Origin: Dromiciops gliroides | Lineage: Eukaryota > Chordata > Mammalia > Microbiotheria > Microbiotheriidae | Assembly (NCBI RefSeq): GCF_019393635.1 | Contig: NC_057864.1 | Location: forward strand, 494,758,216 to 494,822,215 | DNA length: 64,000 bases | Direction of reading: 5' to 3' | Shown here: positions 23,594 to 36,220 of the stretch, piece by piece | Layout: every line of letters begins with the position of its first letter | Position numbering within the stretch: the first letter of the stretch is position 1 | Notes under the pieces: generated by a model | What the model saw: the letters and a program-made list of their open reading frames with translations, nothing else | Database searches by the model: none | What the model was told of the DNA's origin: nothing | Translations under genes and position numbers: made by a program

Positions 23594-23741
23594 TTTTTTT
23601 TTTTGGCGGGGCAATGAGGGTTAGGTGACTTGCCCAGAGTCACACAGCTAATAAGTGTCAAGCGTCTGAGGTCGGATTTGAACCCAGGTCCTCCTGAATG
23701 CAGGGCCAGTGCTTTATCTACTGCACCACTTAGCTGCCCCT
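23594..23741 (-). mobile_element. tRNA-derived SINE with perfect 15-bp target duplication
   Basis: A full-length minus-strand copy. It is flanked by GATTTGTATCCACTT at 23579-23593 and 23742-23756. Confidence 0.95.
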
Positions 23742-23756
23742 GATTTGTATCCACTT

Positions 23757-25000
23757 GAACACCCAACACCAGAGACTGTTAACTCAAGAGCCAATCATAG
23801 GGGTCTTCAGGGGAATGCCATAGGGTCACATGGGGGAAATTCTCCGGTCTGGGGGTTGTTCTGAGGAAGATGGGGTACCACCAAGCTGGGTAGGATAGCA
23901 AATACCCTACACAGCAGAAGGAAAATTGGGCCAAAGTTACGCAGCTACAGTTGCTATGTCCCATGACAGCACAAGGATCAGACCCAGGCCCTGCGCCTGT
24001 GCGTTTGCTGGCTGTAACCCCTACCCAAAAGGGCGATGGCTGTAGTTTGGCAGGATTTGTCCTTGGGGAATACTGGTGGGTCCCTGGTCATCACAGGCCT
24101 CTCTTTTGGTGATTGGTTGAGAACTTTGCTGGGTACAGACATTCAGCTGATTGCTCGATCCTTGCCAGAACACGCCCCTCCTCTCATATGAGAGGCCAAC
24201 CACTGGCCTCCTAGTCTCTTATTCCGGGGTTTCCCAGCAGTAACTGGGAAATCAGACCCACAAGGCCTTTCAGCTTTTCTCAGAGCTGGCATGGAATTCA
24301 CCCGGTCTCAGAGCTAGCCCACATCGGCATCTCCCTCTCTACTCATGTCTGTGGCCATGAACTGTCTATGGGCACCTTTTCCTCTCTATGTTTCTCAAGG
24401 TGAAGATCAATCTCATAGATGGAGAAAAGGATGGAAAAAAGATGAGTTCTGAGAAAGGCTACTGGGTCAGGGGTCAGGAGAGGCCTGCCCTCCAATCCTG
24501 CCCCTGACTCTTGCGAGCTGTGCCTTCCATGGGCTCTATAAATGCCAGCTATTACTGCTATGGGGGGGGGGGTCCGGAAGTTACCTGTGAACACTGAACG
24601 TTTTGTTCCAAGCAGGGGCCTCCCCGCCTTCACGTTCTTTTTCTAAACTCGTATCCTGGAGGGATTTCCTCTGCTCTTAGCTTTCCTCTCCAGTTCCCGG
24701 ATCTGAGCCGTCTCACCATTTCCCTTGAGGCCACATGCCACTCTCTCTGAGCTTCTAACAATCTCCTGTCCTAAAGTCCGAAGCCCGCATCTCATTAGGT
24801 CCCCTCTTCCCCTCCTTGGCCATCGTGGAGGAGCTGGAGGATGGCCCCATTATCTCCTCCAAGCTTCCTGTCCTCTTCATACCCTCATCAGCTATCTCAG
24901 ATGGGGACCAGACAAGCCGGTCTCCTGGCTGCTTCCCCGCCTTCCGCTAACACTGGGCTTAGCCACACAATAATTCCTTTGGAAAACAAATCTTGGGATT
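23757..25000. other. Intergenic, mostly unrecognised
   Basis: A weak MIR-like trace lies at about 24455-24560. No gene found. Confidence 0.5.
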
Positions 25001-25009
25001 TCGGAGGAT

Positions 25010-25520
25010 GGCTAGCTCACTGTGAGTCAGTGGTAGGACAGGGCAGCCAAAAGAAGCCGGTAAAAATCTTGGGTCACAGTAACAGATGCAGAGGCAATGG
25101 TCCCCAGTCTCTGTTCCCGCTAGGTTGTCTCTGGGGTCTTGGGTTCAGTTCTGGGCATCCCATTACTAATGAACTGATGAATAGTGCGGGGGAGGACAAG
25201 TGGGGTGCAGAGAGGATTGGAGGAACTGGGCATGCTTAGCTCAGAGGAGAGAATATCGAGGGGTGGGTGGGGAGAACACATGTGCCATGGGAGCTGTCTT
25301 CACATATTTGAGGGGCCCAAGTGGAAGGACCAGATCTGTTCCATCTGGGCCCAGAGGGCAACTCCAAAGCAACAGAACGCAGAGTGAGCTGTGGGGGGCC
25401 AGGCATCACCGAATCCCACCCACATATGAACAAGAATTCCCCTTACACCTTACGTGACAAATGGTTATCTGGAGCCGACTCGAGGGCTTCTAGGGATGGG
25501 AAGTCTGCTCCCTCCCAAGG
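25010..25520 (+). mobile_element. CR1/L3 LINE fragment
   Basis: TTGGGTTCAGTTCTGGGCAT, GTCTTCACATATTTGAGGGG and ATCTGGGCCCAGAGGGCAAC are in CR1/L3 order, plus strand. Confidence 0.8.
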
Positions 25521-25899
25521 CTGGCCATTTTAGATAACTCCTTCTCCCAATTACTGCGGCTGATGTCGCATGCCTGTGCCATGTGACAGATTCACGTTTT
25601 CCAACCTGAACGGAGCCCTCCCTGCAACAAGGCAGCTTTGTTCTTGTGTCCTTGTCTTGTGTCCCCCTCTCAGTCCCCCCAGAAACTATCCTGAGCCTTT
25701 TCTCCCATTCTCATCTCCCACACTTTTCCCTTCCTCTTCAGCTGGTGATTTTGCCCTTTTCATCCCTGAAAAAATAGAGACCATTGGATGTTAAAATCCC
25801 GCTTTCCCATGAATCAGTCATTGTATCCCTTGAGATCATCTCCCATTCCTTCTTCCTTTCCCCCAGCATATGGCAAGGAGGCGACCTTTCTTTTTTGCC

Positions 25900-26588
25900 A
25901 AGGTCAAGACTTCTCCATGTGCACTCAATTGCACCCTCCATACTAGTCCATCTCGCCAACTGGCTGCACCCACAATCGCTGCCCCTCCCTTCCTCTCATC
26001 TCTCCACCCTCTCTCCATTTCTCCTTCCTCCTCCTTCCTGTCTCTCTCATATATTAAACATCTCCCTACTAATTGGTTCCTTTTCTATTTTCAAACATTC
26101 CCAAATATCTCCCATCCTGAAAAAACAAACAAAACGATGAAACCAAAACCCTTGACTAGACTCTTTCCTCTCTTTCTCAGCCAAATTTATAATTGTCTGT
26201 ACTCATGGCCTACATTTTCTCTCCTCTATTTTACTCCTCAGCCATTTGCAATCTGACTTCTGACCACATCATTCAACAGAAACAACATTCTTTAGGGTTT
26301 TTAGTGGCCTAATTGCATTTTCTCAGTCCTCATCCTTCTCATCCCCCAGGCAGCATTTGACCCTGCTGATTGCCTTCTCCTGGATGCTTTCTCCACTCTA
26401 GGTTTTCATGACAATGCTCTCCCTTGGTTTTCTTATCCCTCTGACTTCTCCTAGTCTCCTTTTCTGGTCCTTCATCTATGTCATGTCCTTAACTGTGGGT
26501 TAGGAAACCCAAAGGCTCTGTCCTAGACCCACATCTCTTCTCTTTCTACACACTCTCAGTGACCTCATCAGTTCCAATAGGTTGAACC
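25900..26588 (+). mobile_element. L2 LINE ORF2 remnant (reverse transcriptase region)
   Basis: Translation of scattered frames gives LIPQAAFDPADCLLLDAFST, then LGFHDNALPWFS, which aligns with the L2 RT motif around AFDTVDHS. It is broken by stops. It ends at about 26588 where an L1 3' end begins; its 5' limit (between 25560 and 25950) is unclear. Confidence 0.7.
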
Positions 26589-26589
26589 A

Positions 26590-27290
26590 TCATTTCTTTT
26601 TTTAATAGTAAACATTTTTATTTATAGTTTTGAGTTCCAATTTTTATCCCCCCTTCCCTCCCTCCCTTCCCCCCTCCCTGAGGCGGTAAGCAATCAGATA
26701 TAAGTTATACATGTATGATTATGTAAAACATGACCATATTAGTAATTTTGTATAAGAAAATTTGAATAAAAGAAAAAAAAAATGAAAGAAAGTGAAAAAT
26801 AGCCTGCTTCAGTCTGTGTTCCATCAGTATCAGTTCTTTCTTTAGAGGGGGATAGTGTGTTTCATCAATAGTCCTTTGGGATTGTCTTGGATCATTGTAC
26901 TGTTGAGAATAGTTAAGTCTTTCACAGTTCTTCAAACAATATTGCTGTCTCTGTGCACAATGTTCTCTTGGTTCTGTTCTCTTCACAATACATCAGTTCA
27001 TACAAGCCTTTCCAGGCCTTTCTGAAATCATCCTGCTTGCCATTTCTTATAGCACAATAATATTCCATCATAATCATACACCACAGCTTGTTTAGCCATT
27101 CCCCAATGGATGGGAATTCCTTTAATTTCCAATTCTTCACCGCCACAAAAAGAGCTGCTATCAATATTTTTGTACAAACAGGTCTTTTTCTCTTTTTGGG
27201 GTTGTCTTTGGGATGTAACCTAGAAGTGGTATTGCTGGATCAAAGAGTATGCACAGTTCTATAGCCCTTTAGGCATATGGACTATCATTT
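26590..27290 (-). mobile_element. L1 LINE 3' end
   Basis: The minus strand encodes FPSIGEWLNKLWCMIMMEYY and then CAIRNGKQDDFRKAWK, the C-terminus of L1 ORF2, followed by the 3' UTR towards 26590. 5' truncated. Confidence 0.9.
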
Positions 27291-27995
27291 CTGTACCAAC
27301 CAAGTCACAACTAGACAATATACACTCGTCCCATAGTCACCAAACAATTCTGGGTATTAGGGTTTCTCTGCTATCAGCTTCTAAGTCCTTTTATCATTAA
27401 TATGCCCCCTTGATGCCATGATACAGTACATTTTATTCGTTTTTACTGAGTAAATGTCTCTTCTCTAGGTGCCTTCTTGGCATTTCTCTTTTTTTCTTAG
27501 TATTTCTCTTATAACTCTTCTTTCTGACCCCTTTCAATGAATAAAATGGTTCAAGTTAAAAGGGAACTACCCTATACAGGGTTCTGATTTTCAAATCTTT
27601 ATGGGCTAGTAAGGGTCATTTGGAGAAACCTCCTTGCTCTTGAGTGCACCTGCACGTGCAGACCCTCCACCACCCCTCCCCCTAAAGATATTCTTTTTTG
27701 TATTTCTGGTTCTTTTGAAAGGGTAGTAGCAGCAGGGAACTTATAGCTCATGCTATATGTGGGCAGCACTGAGTGAGATGGGGCATTGGCAAGAGGTAGG
27801 GGAGGCTCTGGTGACACAGGGGATGTCGTCAGTACAGCACCAGCACCCTCTCCTCATGTGCTGGAAATCCACGTGTTTTCTCAGGAACTGCTTATCACTG
27901 AGTCTGGCTTTCCAGGCTGAACATTAAAGGTTGCTCACTTATCCCTGCATTCAGTCACTGCTTTCTTCTTTTCTAGGAAAAGCATATGTAATAAA
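27291..27995. other. Intergenic, nothing recognised
   Basis: AT-rich; may include older decayed L1, but no landmark is clear. Confidence 0.4.
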
Positions 27996-27999
27996 TTGT

Positions 28000-28242
28000 T
28001 GTTGTGGCTAAGTATTTTTCAGTGCATCCAACTCGTCATGACCCCATTTGGGGTTTTCTTGGCAAAGATACTGGAGACTTTTGCCATTTCCTTCCCTAAC
28101 TCATTTTACAGATGAGGAACTGAGGCAAAAAGTGTCAAGTGATTTGCTCAGGGTCACAAGCTAGTGTCTGAAGCCATATTTGAACTCCGGTCTTCCTGAC
28201 TCCAGGTCTGGTGCTCTATCCATCACACCATCTAACCACCTA
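28000..28242 (-). mobile_element. Composite SINE, longer type
   Basis: CATGACCCCATTTGGGGTTT, TCTTGGCAAAGATACTGGAG, then a tRNA-derived half (CTCAGGGTCACAAGCTAG) ending CACACCATCTAACCACC. About 240 bp; same type as 8745-8925. Confidence 0.8.
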
Positions 28243-28419
28243 AATTTGTAGTGGATATGTTTGAGTCTCACAACAGCCCCACTGCAAGAAAAGTAATGCA
28301 TGGATTATATCCCTAGTTTCTAAAGAAGGAAACTGAGGCACGCAGAGGTTAAATGACCCTTGAGGCCATATGCATCATAAATTGCAGATAAATTCTAAAT
28401 CCACATCTACCACCCCTTC

Positions 28420-30660
28420 CACCACACCACAGCGTCTATGATAGGCCCAGTGGCAGCATAGCTTTTTGCTATCTCTACACATGAACAGAGTATGAGAATC
28501 AGCAACAGGGAGCATGTGAGCAGGGCAAGTTTTCATTCTGGATAGAGGCTGTTTGCTCTTAGAAATAGTTAAATTTTTGATTACTCTTTTGGAGGGAGGT
28601 CTGCCACGGGGGGCCCGAGGGATTTGTCCTTGGCTTTGGGCAATGCAGTTTTCTTTGCTGACTTAGGAGAAGGTGTCAGATGTGAAGGTCAATGAGTCAA
28701 TAAACAGATGTTCACTAAGGACCTGCCATGTGACGGGCGCTGTGGCAGGCTCTAGGAGATGGAAAGGCAAAGCAATCTCTGGCCTCAAGGAGCTTCCAAT
28801 TTAATGGGAAAGCCCCCACACAAAAGGAAGTTGAGAATCTGAGGAGAGGGGCAGTGGGTGGGGAGGGAAGGAGGGTCCTTGGCTAGGGGTGTGACGGAGA
28901 AGCCTGAGCTGGGCGGCCTTCAGTGATGAGTGAGCTCCTTGTCTGCCTGTGAAGACAGATCAGAGGAACTGAGGACAGTCAGCCAGGAGAAGACTCAGCA
29001 AGGCCAGCACAGGTGGGCTCAGGGTTTCCAGGGCTGTCACCTAGAGGAAGTATTAGGCCCCTCCTGATTGCCTGGAGAGGATGGGGCTAGGAACTATGAC
29101 CCGGGTCGATTTGCAAGGAAAACCACCCCGCTAAGGAGGAGAGCTACAGTGGTCTGGGCTGCCTCCCCTGGCTGGGAGTATTCAAGTAAAGGCCGGGGAT
29201 GCTGGAGAGGCTACTCTTGTTTGGTCGCTACTTGGACCCAGTGGCTGCTGAGGCCCCATCCATCCTTCCCGTCAGGGGAGGGGAGCTGCAGTGCCCAGGT
29301 GTGGACGTTTTCCACAGGGAAGGTGTGATCAGCAGGAGAATCTGGTCTCTCTAGGAGGCCATGCCCAAACTGCTGGGATTATCTCCTGGGAAGCAGCCAG
29401 TCAGCACTATCCATTGGGTGACTCTATATGCAATGGGCATGGAAGGGAAATAAATAAAGGCAGTGCTCTTGCCCTTGGGCGCTGACCAAGGTCAGAGAGG
29501 TTACAGAACGTCTATGAAGCTGGGCCTCAGTGTTCCTACCTGTGAAATGAGCCCATTGGGCCAGAGGCTCTCAAGTCTACTCTCCCTCCGCCTATCACTC
29601 AATGACGAATGCATCATGGGTCCTGTGAGTCTGGAAGAGGCCTCTGGGATGGGCTTCATGGGAGGAGAGTGACCAGGGGAGCCTGGGAAGAGCAGGGCAG
29701 GACAGGATTGTGCAGGATGCTCCCCCCTCCGTGTTCTCTCTGCAGCCTCTTACCAGCTGTTTTATGTCACCACAACACTTGGGTACCACATGGGGGTTGG
29801 TGAGCATCTGCTCCCCCATTGCCATTGGACACCATCAGGACAGGCCTGCCCTTCCCAGCAACAACCATGTATCCTTTCTCCAATGGCCTTTCCTGGACCT
29901 ATTCAGAATGGCTTAATGCCCCCTCCCCCCTCCAGACTGAGCATTGGGTTCCACCGGGCTTCTAAACGCTGTGATTCATATAATCTCCGAGGCTTTTCAC
30001 ACACATCTGGGGAACATCTGGTGAGGATCCCAGATCAAAAGCAAACTTGACAGGAGAGACTTCTGCAACCTAACTGTCAGGAAGTGCAGACGGGCCGATG
30101 AAGCAATGCTTTTGAAAACCAGCCTAGGGAAAACAGCCAAAAAAAGTTTCTGGGCTGAGTCTCCCACCAGCAAGGCCACATCCTGGCTGAGGACAGGCCT
30201 GTGCCAGCTTAGTGGCTGCCTCGCATCCAGGAAGGTGACAGCAGTCCTGTGCAGGGGATAGGAATCAGGTCACCTGCAGAACACCGATGATCCTGCGTGC
30301 TACCCACATTCTGTCAGAGAGGTGAGGGACCCAGGGGGCAGAATGGGACATGTTTTGGGCAGGACCCATGTGGAAAGTAGTTTTGCTTGACTGTGTCTAT
30401 TTCTTATCAAGATTTTGTCCAGCGGTGGGGGGGAGGATGTTGGAGGGAGAGAAATAATAAAATCAAAGCTTGTTAATTTAACAACTACAATTGAAGACCG
30501 TCTGTGTGCTGCAGAGCGCCTCCCTGCCTAGTGCAGGATGTTAGACCAGGCGTCCTCTGAGGTTCTGGGGTTTCCTTGGCCCATTTCCACTGCCCCCATG
30601 AGAGCACGGTTTGTAAGAGAGTCACTAGGAGTGGACACTAACATGCAACATTAGCCCTGC
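28420..30660. other. Intergenic, mostly unrecognised
   Basis: An unassigned ancient repeat trace at 28690-28810 and a MIR trace at 29500-29560. No gene identified. Confidence 0.5.
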
Positions 30661-30664
30661 CCTA

Positions 30665-30760
30665 CTTGGATTGTGAGGCTCAGTGAAAGGAGTGCTGCAG
30701 GAGCCAAAGGTCCTGGGTTCAAATCCTGGGTCTTAAGGAACAAGTAAACACTCCTGGAGT
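30665..30760 (+). mobile_element. MIR-type SINE remnant
   Basis: GGTCCTGGGTTCAAATCCTG is the box B region. Confidence 0.55.
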
Positions 30761-31814
30761 CAGCTGTTTATTGATCAGAAGATCACAGACGTCAATGCAG
30801 AAGGGACCTTGGGGATGGTCTCATACTGACCTCTCATCCGACAGGAGGAAATTAAAGTTTGCAAAAAAGGCTTGTGAGTTGTTCAAGGGTCTTTCTCACC
30901 ATCCTGCCATGTTGGCCTCTAATTTCTACGATAAAGCCCCATTAAGGCCAATGGCGTCAGCTTGGCCAAGTCAAGTTTTCTATCAAAAAAGAAATCTCTC
31001 AGAATCCTCTTTGGCACAAAACAGAAAAAGAAAAGCCCTCCTTTCAGGGGAGACATTCTTATCATGGCTAATTCTCCATAGGCCAAAGGTCAGATCTCTG
31101 GGGGCTGGGTGGCAGGACCAACCTAGTCCTGGACAGCACAAAGAACGCAGGTCCAATGGAAGACCACTAATTTCCAGAGGTCTCTCTCTCTCTCTCTCTT
31201 TCTCCTTTTTCTCCTCCTCCGTTACTTTCCTGTTTCCTCCTTCCCTCCCTCCCTCCCTCCTTTCTTTCTTCCTTCCTTCCTTCCCTCCTTCCCTTGAAAA
31301 CTGTTACCAAATACTCCAGAGAGCCCTGTAGCAGCTGTACTCATCAGTGCAGAGCTGAAACTTGGATGCTGTTGGGTAACCAACATGTGACCTGTCTCTC
31401 AGCTCCCACCCTATGTTAAGGGCCATCAGCTCCCCCATCCTTGCACTCTGAGGGAGAGTGGGGGAGGCCTAATGTCACGTGGCTGACTTGGCCAAGCTGG
31501 GGCTGGTCAAGTCAATTCAAGTTAATCCAACACTTATTTATTCTGTGCCCACTCTGTGCCAGCCAGGTCCTGTGCCTGGCTCTGGGGCTGCCTGCCAGAA
31601 GCCCCTGCCTATGGGGTGGGGGGACATCAGGGGTCCACAATGAGTGAGTATAAGAGGCCGTGTGCAGGCAGGAGTGCTGACACCCAGGACACCACCAGGG
31701 GCCTTCTGGGGAAGTGGGTGCCTGAGCTAGGGCTTTGAGGACGCCAAGGGGAGGGGGCGCCTCACAGTCCAGGCTCAGGTGAATATAGGAGCAGTAAGAG
31801 ACTTTATTTTCCTG
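30761..31814. other. Intergenic with pyrimidine simple repeats
   Basis: (TC)n at about 31182-31203 and (CCTT)n at about 31238-31293. The rest is unrecognised. Confidence 0.6.
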
Positions 31815-31945
31815 CCCTGAAGTAGACCGTAAGCTCCCTGAAGGGATGGGGCTATTTCACCTTTGTTGGCATCTCCTCAGCACCCAGCATAGTGCCTGCT
31901 ACACAGGAGGTGCTTAATGTATTTTTGTTGACTGGTTGGCAGAGG
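31815..31945 (+). mobile_element. L2 LINE 3' end
   Basis: GTAGACCGTAAGCTCCCTGA, then CCCAGCATAGTGCCTGCTAC and GGTGCTTAATGTATTTTTGT. Confidence 0.75.
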
Positions 31946-31964
31946 AGATGGACTGTCTCCCTTC

Positions 31965-32105
31965 CATCTCCTGTGCTCAGCTCCGTGACCTTGGACAAGC
32001 TTCTTAGCCTCTCTGGGCCTTATCTGTAACTGGAGGCATTGGGCTAGTGGCTCCCGAGAACACTTCCTGGTGCTATGCCCCTCCCGCAGTGTACCTGGCA
32101 TAGAG
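31965..32105 (+). mobile_element. MIR-type SINE
   Basis: GACCTTGGACAAGCTTCTTA, then CTCTCTGGGCCTTATCTGTA. Confidence 0.6.
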
Positions 32106-32119
32106 GATATGAATAGGCC

Positions 32120-32480
32120 GCTTTCAGCTGAAGAAATTAAAGCTGTCTATAGTCATGAAAAAATGTCTTCAATCACTATTGACCAGAGAAATGCCAATTA
32201 AAACACCTCTGAGGGGCAGCTAGATGGCGCAGTGGTTAAAGCACCGGCCCTGAATTCAGGAGTACCTGAGTTCAAATCCGGCCTCAGACACTTGACAGTT
32301 ACTAGCTGTGTGACCCTGGGCAAGTCACTTAACCCCCATTGCCTACAAAAAACAAAAAAACCAAAAAAACCAAAAAAACACCTCTGAGGCACCGCCTCCC
32401 ACCTATCAATTTGGCTAATGTTACAAAAAAAGAAAATGATAAATACAGGAGAAGTGGGAAAATTGGGACACTAATGCACT
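32120..32480 (+). mobile_element. L1 ORF2 fragment, split by a SINE
   Basis: GAAGAAATTAAAGCTGTCTA and CAGAGAAATGCCAATTAAAA, then after the SINE GGCACCGCCTCCCACCTATC, TTTGGCTAATG and GACACTAATGCACTG. The order matches the C-terminal third of L1 ORF2. Confidence 0.8.
32215..32374 (+). mobile_element. tRNA-derived SINE with 15-bp target duplication, nested in L1
   Basis: A full-length copy with an A-rich tail (AAAAAACC units). Flanked by AAAACACCTCTGAGG at 32200-32214 and 32375-32389. Confidence 0.95.
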
Positions 32481-33372
32481 GTTTTTTATTGCATTTTAAT
32501 TTTTTCTTTTTTTAATAAAAATATTTTATTAATTTCCAGTTACATTTAAGGATAGTTTTCAACATTTGTTTTCAAAGGATCTTTAGTTCCAAATTTTTCT
32601 CCCACCCTCCTTTCCCTCCCCCCTCCCCAAGAAAGAAAGCAATCTGATATAGGTTACATATGTGCAATCACATTGAACATATTTCTGTATTAGTCATATT
32701 GCGGAAGAAGAATCAGAGCACAAGGGAAAAACCTCAAAAAAGAAGGAAAAAAATGGCCCCAAAGTAGAAACAGTATGGTTCAATCTGCATTCAGAGTCCA
32801 CAGTTCTTTTTTCTGGGTGTTGAGAACATTTTCCATCATGAGTTCTTTGAAACTGTTTTGTATCATTACACTGCTGAGAAGAGCCAAGTTTATCCCCATT
32901 GTTCATCACATAATGTTGCTGTTACTATGTGCAATGTTCTCCTGGTTCTGTTCCTCTCAGTCGTCATCAGTTCATGTAAGTCCTTCCAGGTTTCTCTGAA
33001 CTCATCCTGCTCATCGTTTCCTACAGCAGAATAGTATTCCATTACATTCATATACCACAACTTGTTTAGCCATTCCCCTATTGATGGGCATCCCCTCGAT
33101 TTCCAGTTCTTTGCCACCACAAAGAGCTGCTATAAATATTTGTGTACATGTGGGTCCTTTTCCCTCCTCTATGATCTCTTTGGGATACAGACCTAGCAGT
33201 GGTACCACTGGGTCAAAGGGTATGCCCAGTCCCATAGCCCTTTGGGCATAGTTCCAAATTGCTCTCCAGAATGGTTGGATCAGTTCATAGCTCTACCAAC
33301 AATGCATTAGTGTTCCAATTTTTCCACAGCTTCTCCAGCATTCATTATTTTCTTTTTTAGTTATATTAACCA
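32481..33372 (-). mobile_element. L1 LINE 3' end, minus strand
   Basis: The minus strand encodes IPFDPVVPLLGLYPKEII, then IFIAALCGGKELEIEG and INRGMAKQVV (frameshifted against GEWLNKLW), the ORF2 C-terminus. The 3' UTR runs down to about 32490. Its 5' edge abuts the next L1. Confidence 0.9.
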
Positions 33373-35660
33373 TTATATATAATGGGGATAAGTTAGAGGC
33401 ATTCCCAATAAAATAAGAGGTGAAACAGGGATGTCCATTATCACCTCTATTATTTAATATTGTACTAAAAATGTTAGCTGTAGCAATAAGAGGAGAAAAA
33501 GGAATTACAGGAATTATAATAGGCAAAGAGGAAAGAAAATTTTCACTCTTTGCAGGTGATATGATGGTATACTTAGAGAATCCTAAAGAATCAACTAAAA
33601 ACAATGAACAACTTTAACAAAGTTGCAGGATATAAAATAAACCCACATAAATCATCAGCATTTCTATACATGACCAACAAAGCCCAGCAGCAAAAGATAG
33701 AAAGAGAAATGCCATTTAAAGCAATGGTAAACAATATAAAATACTTGAGAGTCTACCTGCCAAGACAAACCCAGGAACTCTATGAACACACAGAACACTT
33801 TTCACATAAATAAAATCAGATCTGTATAGTTGGAAAAATATCAATTACTCATGGATAGGCCGATCTAATATAATAAAAATGACAATTTTACCTAAATTAA
33901 TATACTTATTCAGTGCCATACCAATCAGACTACCTAAAAATATTTTATAGAATTAGAAAAAATAATAACAAAATTTATCTGAAAGAAAAAAGTCAAGAAT
34001 ATCAAGGGAACTAATGAAAAAAATGCACAGGAAGGCAGGCTAGCCATACCAAATTTGAAGCTGTACTATAAAGCAGCAATCATCAGAACTATTTGGTACT
34101 GGCTAAGACATGGAGTGGTGGATCAGTGGAATAGGCTAGGCATAGTAGTAAATAACTATAGTAATGTACTGTTTAATAAACCCAAAGACTCCAGCTTCTG
34201 GGATAGGAACTCAGTATTTGACAAAAACTGCTGGGAAAACTGGAAGATAGTATGGAAGAAACTAGGTATAGGCCAACATCTTACCAAAATAAGGTCAAAA
34301 TGGGTACAAGATTTATTTATTTTTTTTTAAAAAGACTTAGACATAGAGGGTAATAGGAGAGGAAGGAGTAGTTTACCTCTCAGATCTATGGAGAGGAAAA
34401 CAATTTATGTCTAAACAAGAGAGAATATTATGAAATGCAAGATGGATGACTTTGATTACATTAAATTAAAAGGTTTTTGTACAAACAGAAGCAATGCATC
34501 CAAAATTAGAAGGGATGCAGAAAGCTGGGAAACAATTTTTGTAGCCAGTATTTCTGATAAAGGTCTCATTTCTAAAATATATAGGGAACTAAATCAAATT
34601 TATAAGAATGTAAAGCATTCCCCAATTGAGAAATGGTCAAAGGATATGAACAGGAAGTTTTCTGATGAAGAAATCAAACATATTTATTGCCACATAAAAA
34701 TGCTCTAAATCACTATTGATTAGAGAAATGCAAATTAAAACAGTTCTGAGGCACCATCGCACACACACACAGATTGGTTTTTTTTGGTTTTTTTTTAGTG
34801 AGGCAATTGGGGTTAAGTGACTTGCCCAGGGTCACACAGCTAGTAAGTGTTAAGTGTCTGAGGTCACAGATTGGCTAATATGCCTAATGCACTGCTGGTG
34901 AAGTTGTGAATTGATTCAATCATTCTGGAGAGAAATTTGGAACTATGCCCAAAAGTCTATAAAACTGTGCATATCCTTTGATCCAGCAATCTCACTAACA
35001 GGTCTATATCCCAAAGATATCATAAAAAGGGATAAGACCCACATGTACAAAAATATTTATAGAAGCTCTCTTTGTGGTGGTAAAGAATTGGAAATTGAGG
35101 AATGCCCATCAATCAGGGAATGGCTGAACAAGTTGTGGTCTATGAATGTAATGGAATACTACTGTGCTGTAAGAGATGATAAGCAGGCAAATTTCAGAAA
35201 AACCTGGAAAGACTTAAGTGGACTGATGCTGAGAACCAGGAGAATATTGGCGTGATGATCAACTGTGATAGACTTAGCTCTTCTCAGCAATACAAAGATC
35301 CAAAACAATTCCAAAAGACTCATGATGGAAAACGCTCTCCAAATCTAGAAAAAGAATTGTGGAGGCTGAACGCATACTAGTTTCACTTTTTTTGTTTGTT
35401 TGTTTTGTTTCTTTTTTCTTGTGGTTTCTCCCTTTTGTTCTGATTCTTCTCTCACGACATGACTAATGTGGAAATATGCTAACATGATTGTAATGTATAA
35501 CCTATCTCAGATTGCTTGCTGTCTTAGGGAGGGGAAGGAAGGAAGTGGGGAAAGAAAAATTTGGAATTCAAAATCTTACAAAAATGACTGCTGAAAATTA
35601 TCTTCACATGTAATTGTAAAAATTAAAATAAAATACTATGAAGCAAACAAACAAAAAAGC
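33373..35660 (+). mobile_element. L1 LINE, 5'-truncated in the reverse-transcriptase domain
   Basis: It starts just before [14 protein letters not shown] and continues through [12 protein letters not shown] (the usual FADD is changed to FAGD), KVAGYKINPHKSSAFLY, LYYKAAIIRTIWYWL, WCENW-type motifs, ISDKGLISKIYRELN, and the C-terminal EWLNKLWSMNVMEYYCAV. It ends in an A-rich 3' tail near 35640. Several frameshifts and stops make it a dead copy. A short SINE interrupts it at 34778-34864. Confidence 0.93.
34778..34864 (-). mobile_element. 5'-truncated SINE with 10-bp target duplication, nested in L1
   Basis: Poly-T, then TTAAGTGACTTGCCCAGGGT, stopping at GTGTCTGAGG(T). Flanked by CACAGATTGG at 34768-34777 and 34865-34874. 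It lacks the tRNA-like promoter half. Confidence 0.92.
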
Positions 35661-36100
35661 AAGGAGGAACAGTTGAAATGCCTCACAGCTGATAACTGGT
35701 GTCCATCTCAGACTGTCTCCAGCTGACATTCGGAATGCTCGCCCTGGCCCAAGGTCCAGCCTCAGTGCTCTCTCTGGAGCAGCTTCCAATAAGAAGAATC
35801 TGAACTTAATTTCCTGTCAGTCTCAAAGTTCCACTGAGATTTTTCAATTCAAGTGAACAGAGAAACAAACAATCTTCAGGATTGGCTTCATCCAGGGGTC
35901 CAGCTGTCTGTGGTTCAGGGGCTGCACAGCCCAAGGCTTCCCATCCGGCCCTCTCCAGAATTTTGTCCTCATCCTGAGAAACCGAGGTCTTCACATGCAC
36001 ATTCCCTATTTGCTCCTCTCTCCCTCTTCCTGCCTCAGGATGTTTCTTTCCCTCCCTCCCTCCCTTCCACATCAAATTCCCACCTGACTTTTAATGCATC
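35661..36100. other. Intergenic, nothing recognised
   Basis: No gene or repeat identified. Confidence 0.5.
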
Positions 36101-36101
36101 T

Positions 36102-36220
36102 TTCCTTCCTTCCTTCCTTCCTTCCTTCCTTCCTTCCTTCCTTCCTTCCTTCCTTCCTTCCTTCCTTCCTTCCTTCCTTCCTTCCTTCCTTCCTTCCTTC
36201 CTTCCTTCCTTCCTTCCTTT
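36102..36220. repeat. (TTCC)n microsatellite, about 29 uninterrupted copies
   Basis: A perfect tetranucleotide array of nearly 120 bp. It gives chance open frames of LPSF on the plus strand and EGRK on the minus strand. Confidence 0.97.

Noticed and set aside
31685..31705. CTCF-like motif ACCACCAGGGGCC
   Set aside because: It is one G short of the usual core and has no supporting context; such partial matches are frequent.
33373..35660. Functional L1
   Set aside because: It is 5'-truncated, frameshifted, has FAGD in place of FADD and is interrupted by a SINE.
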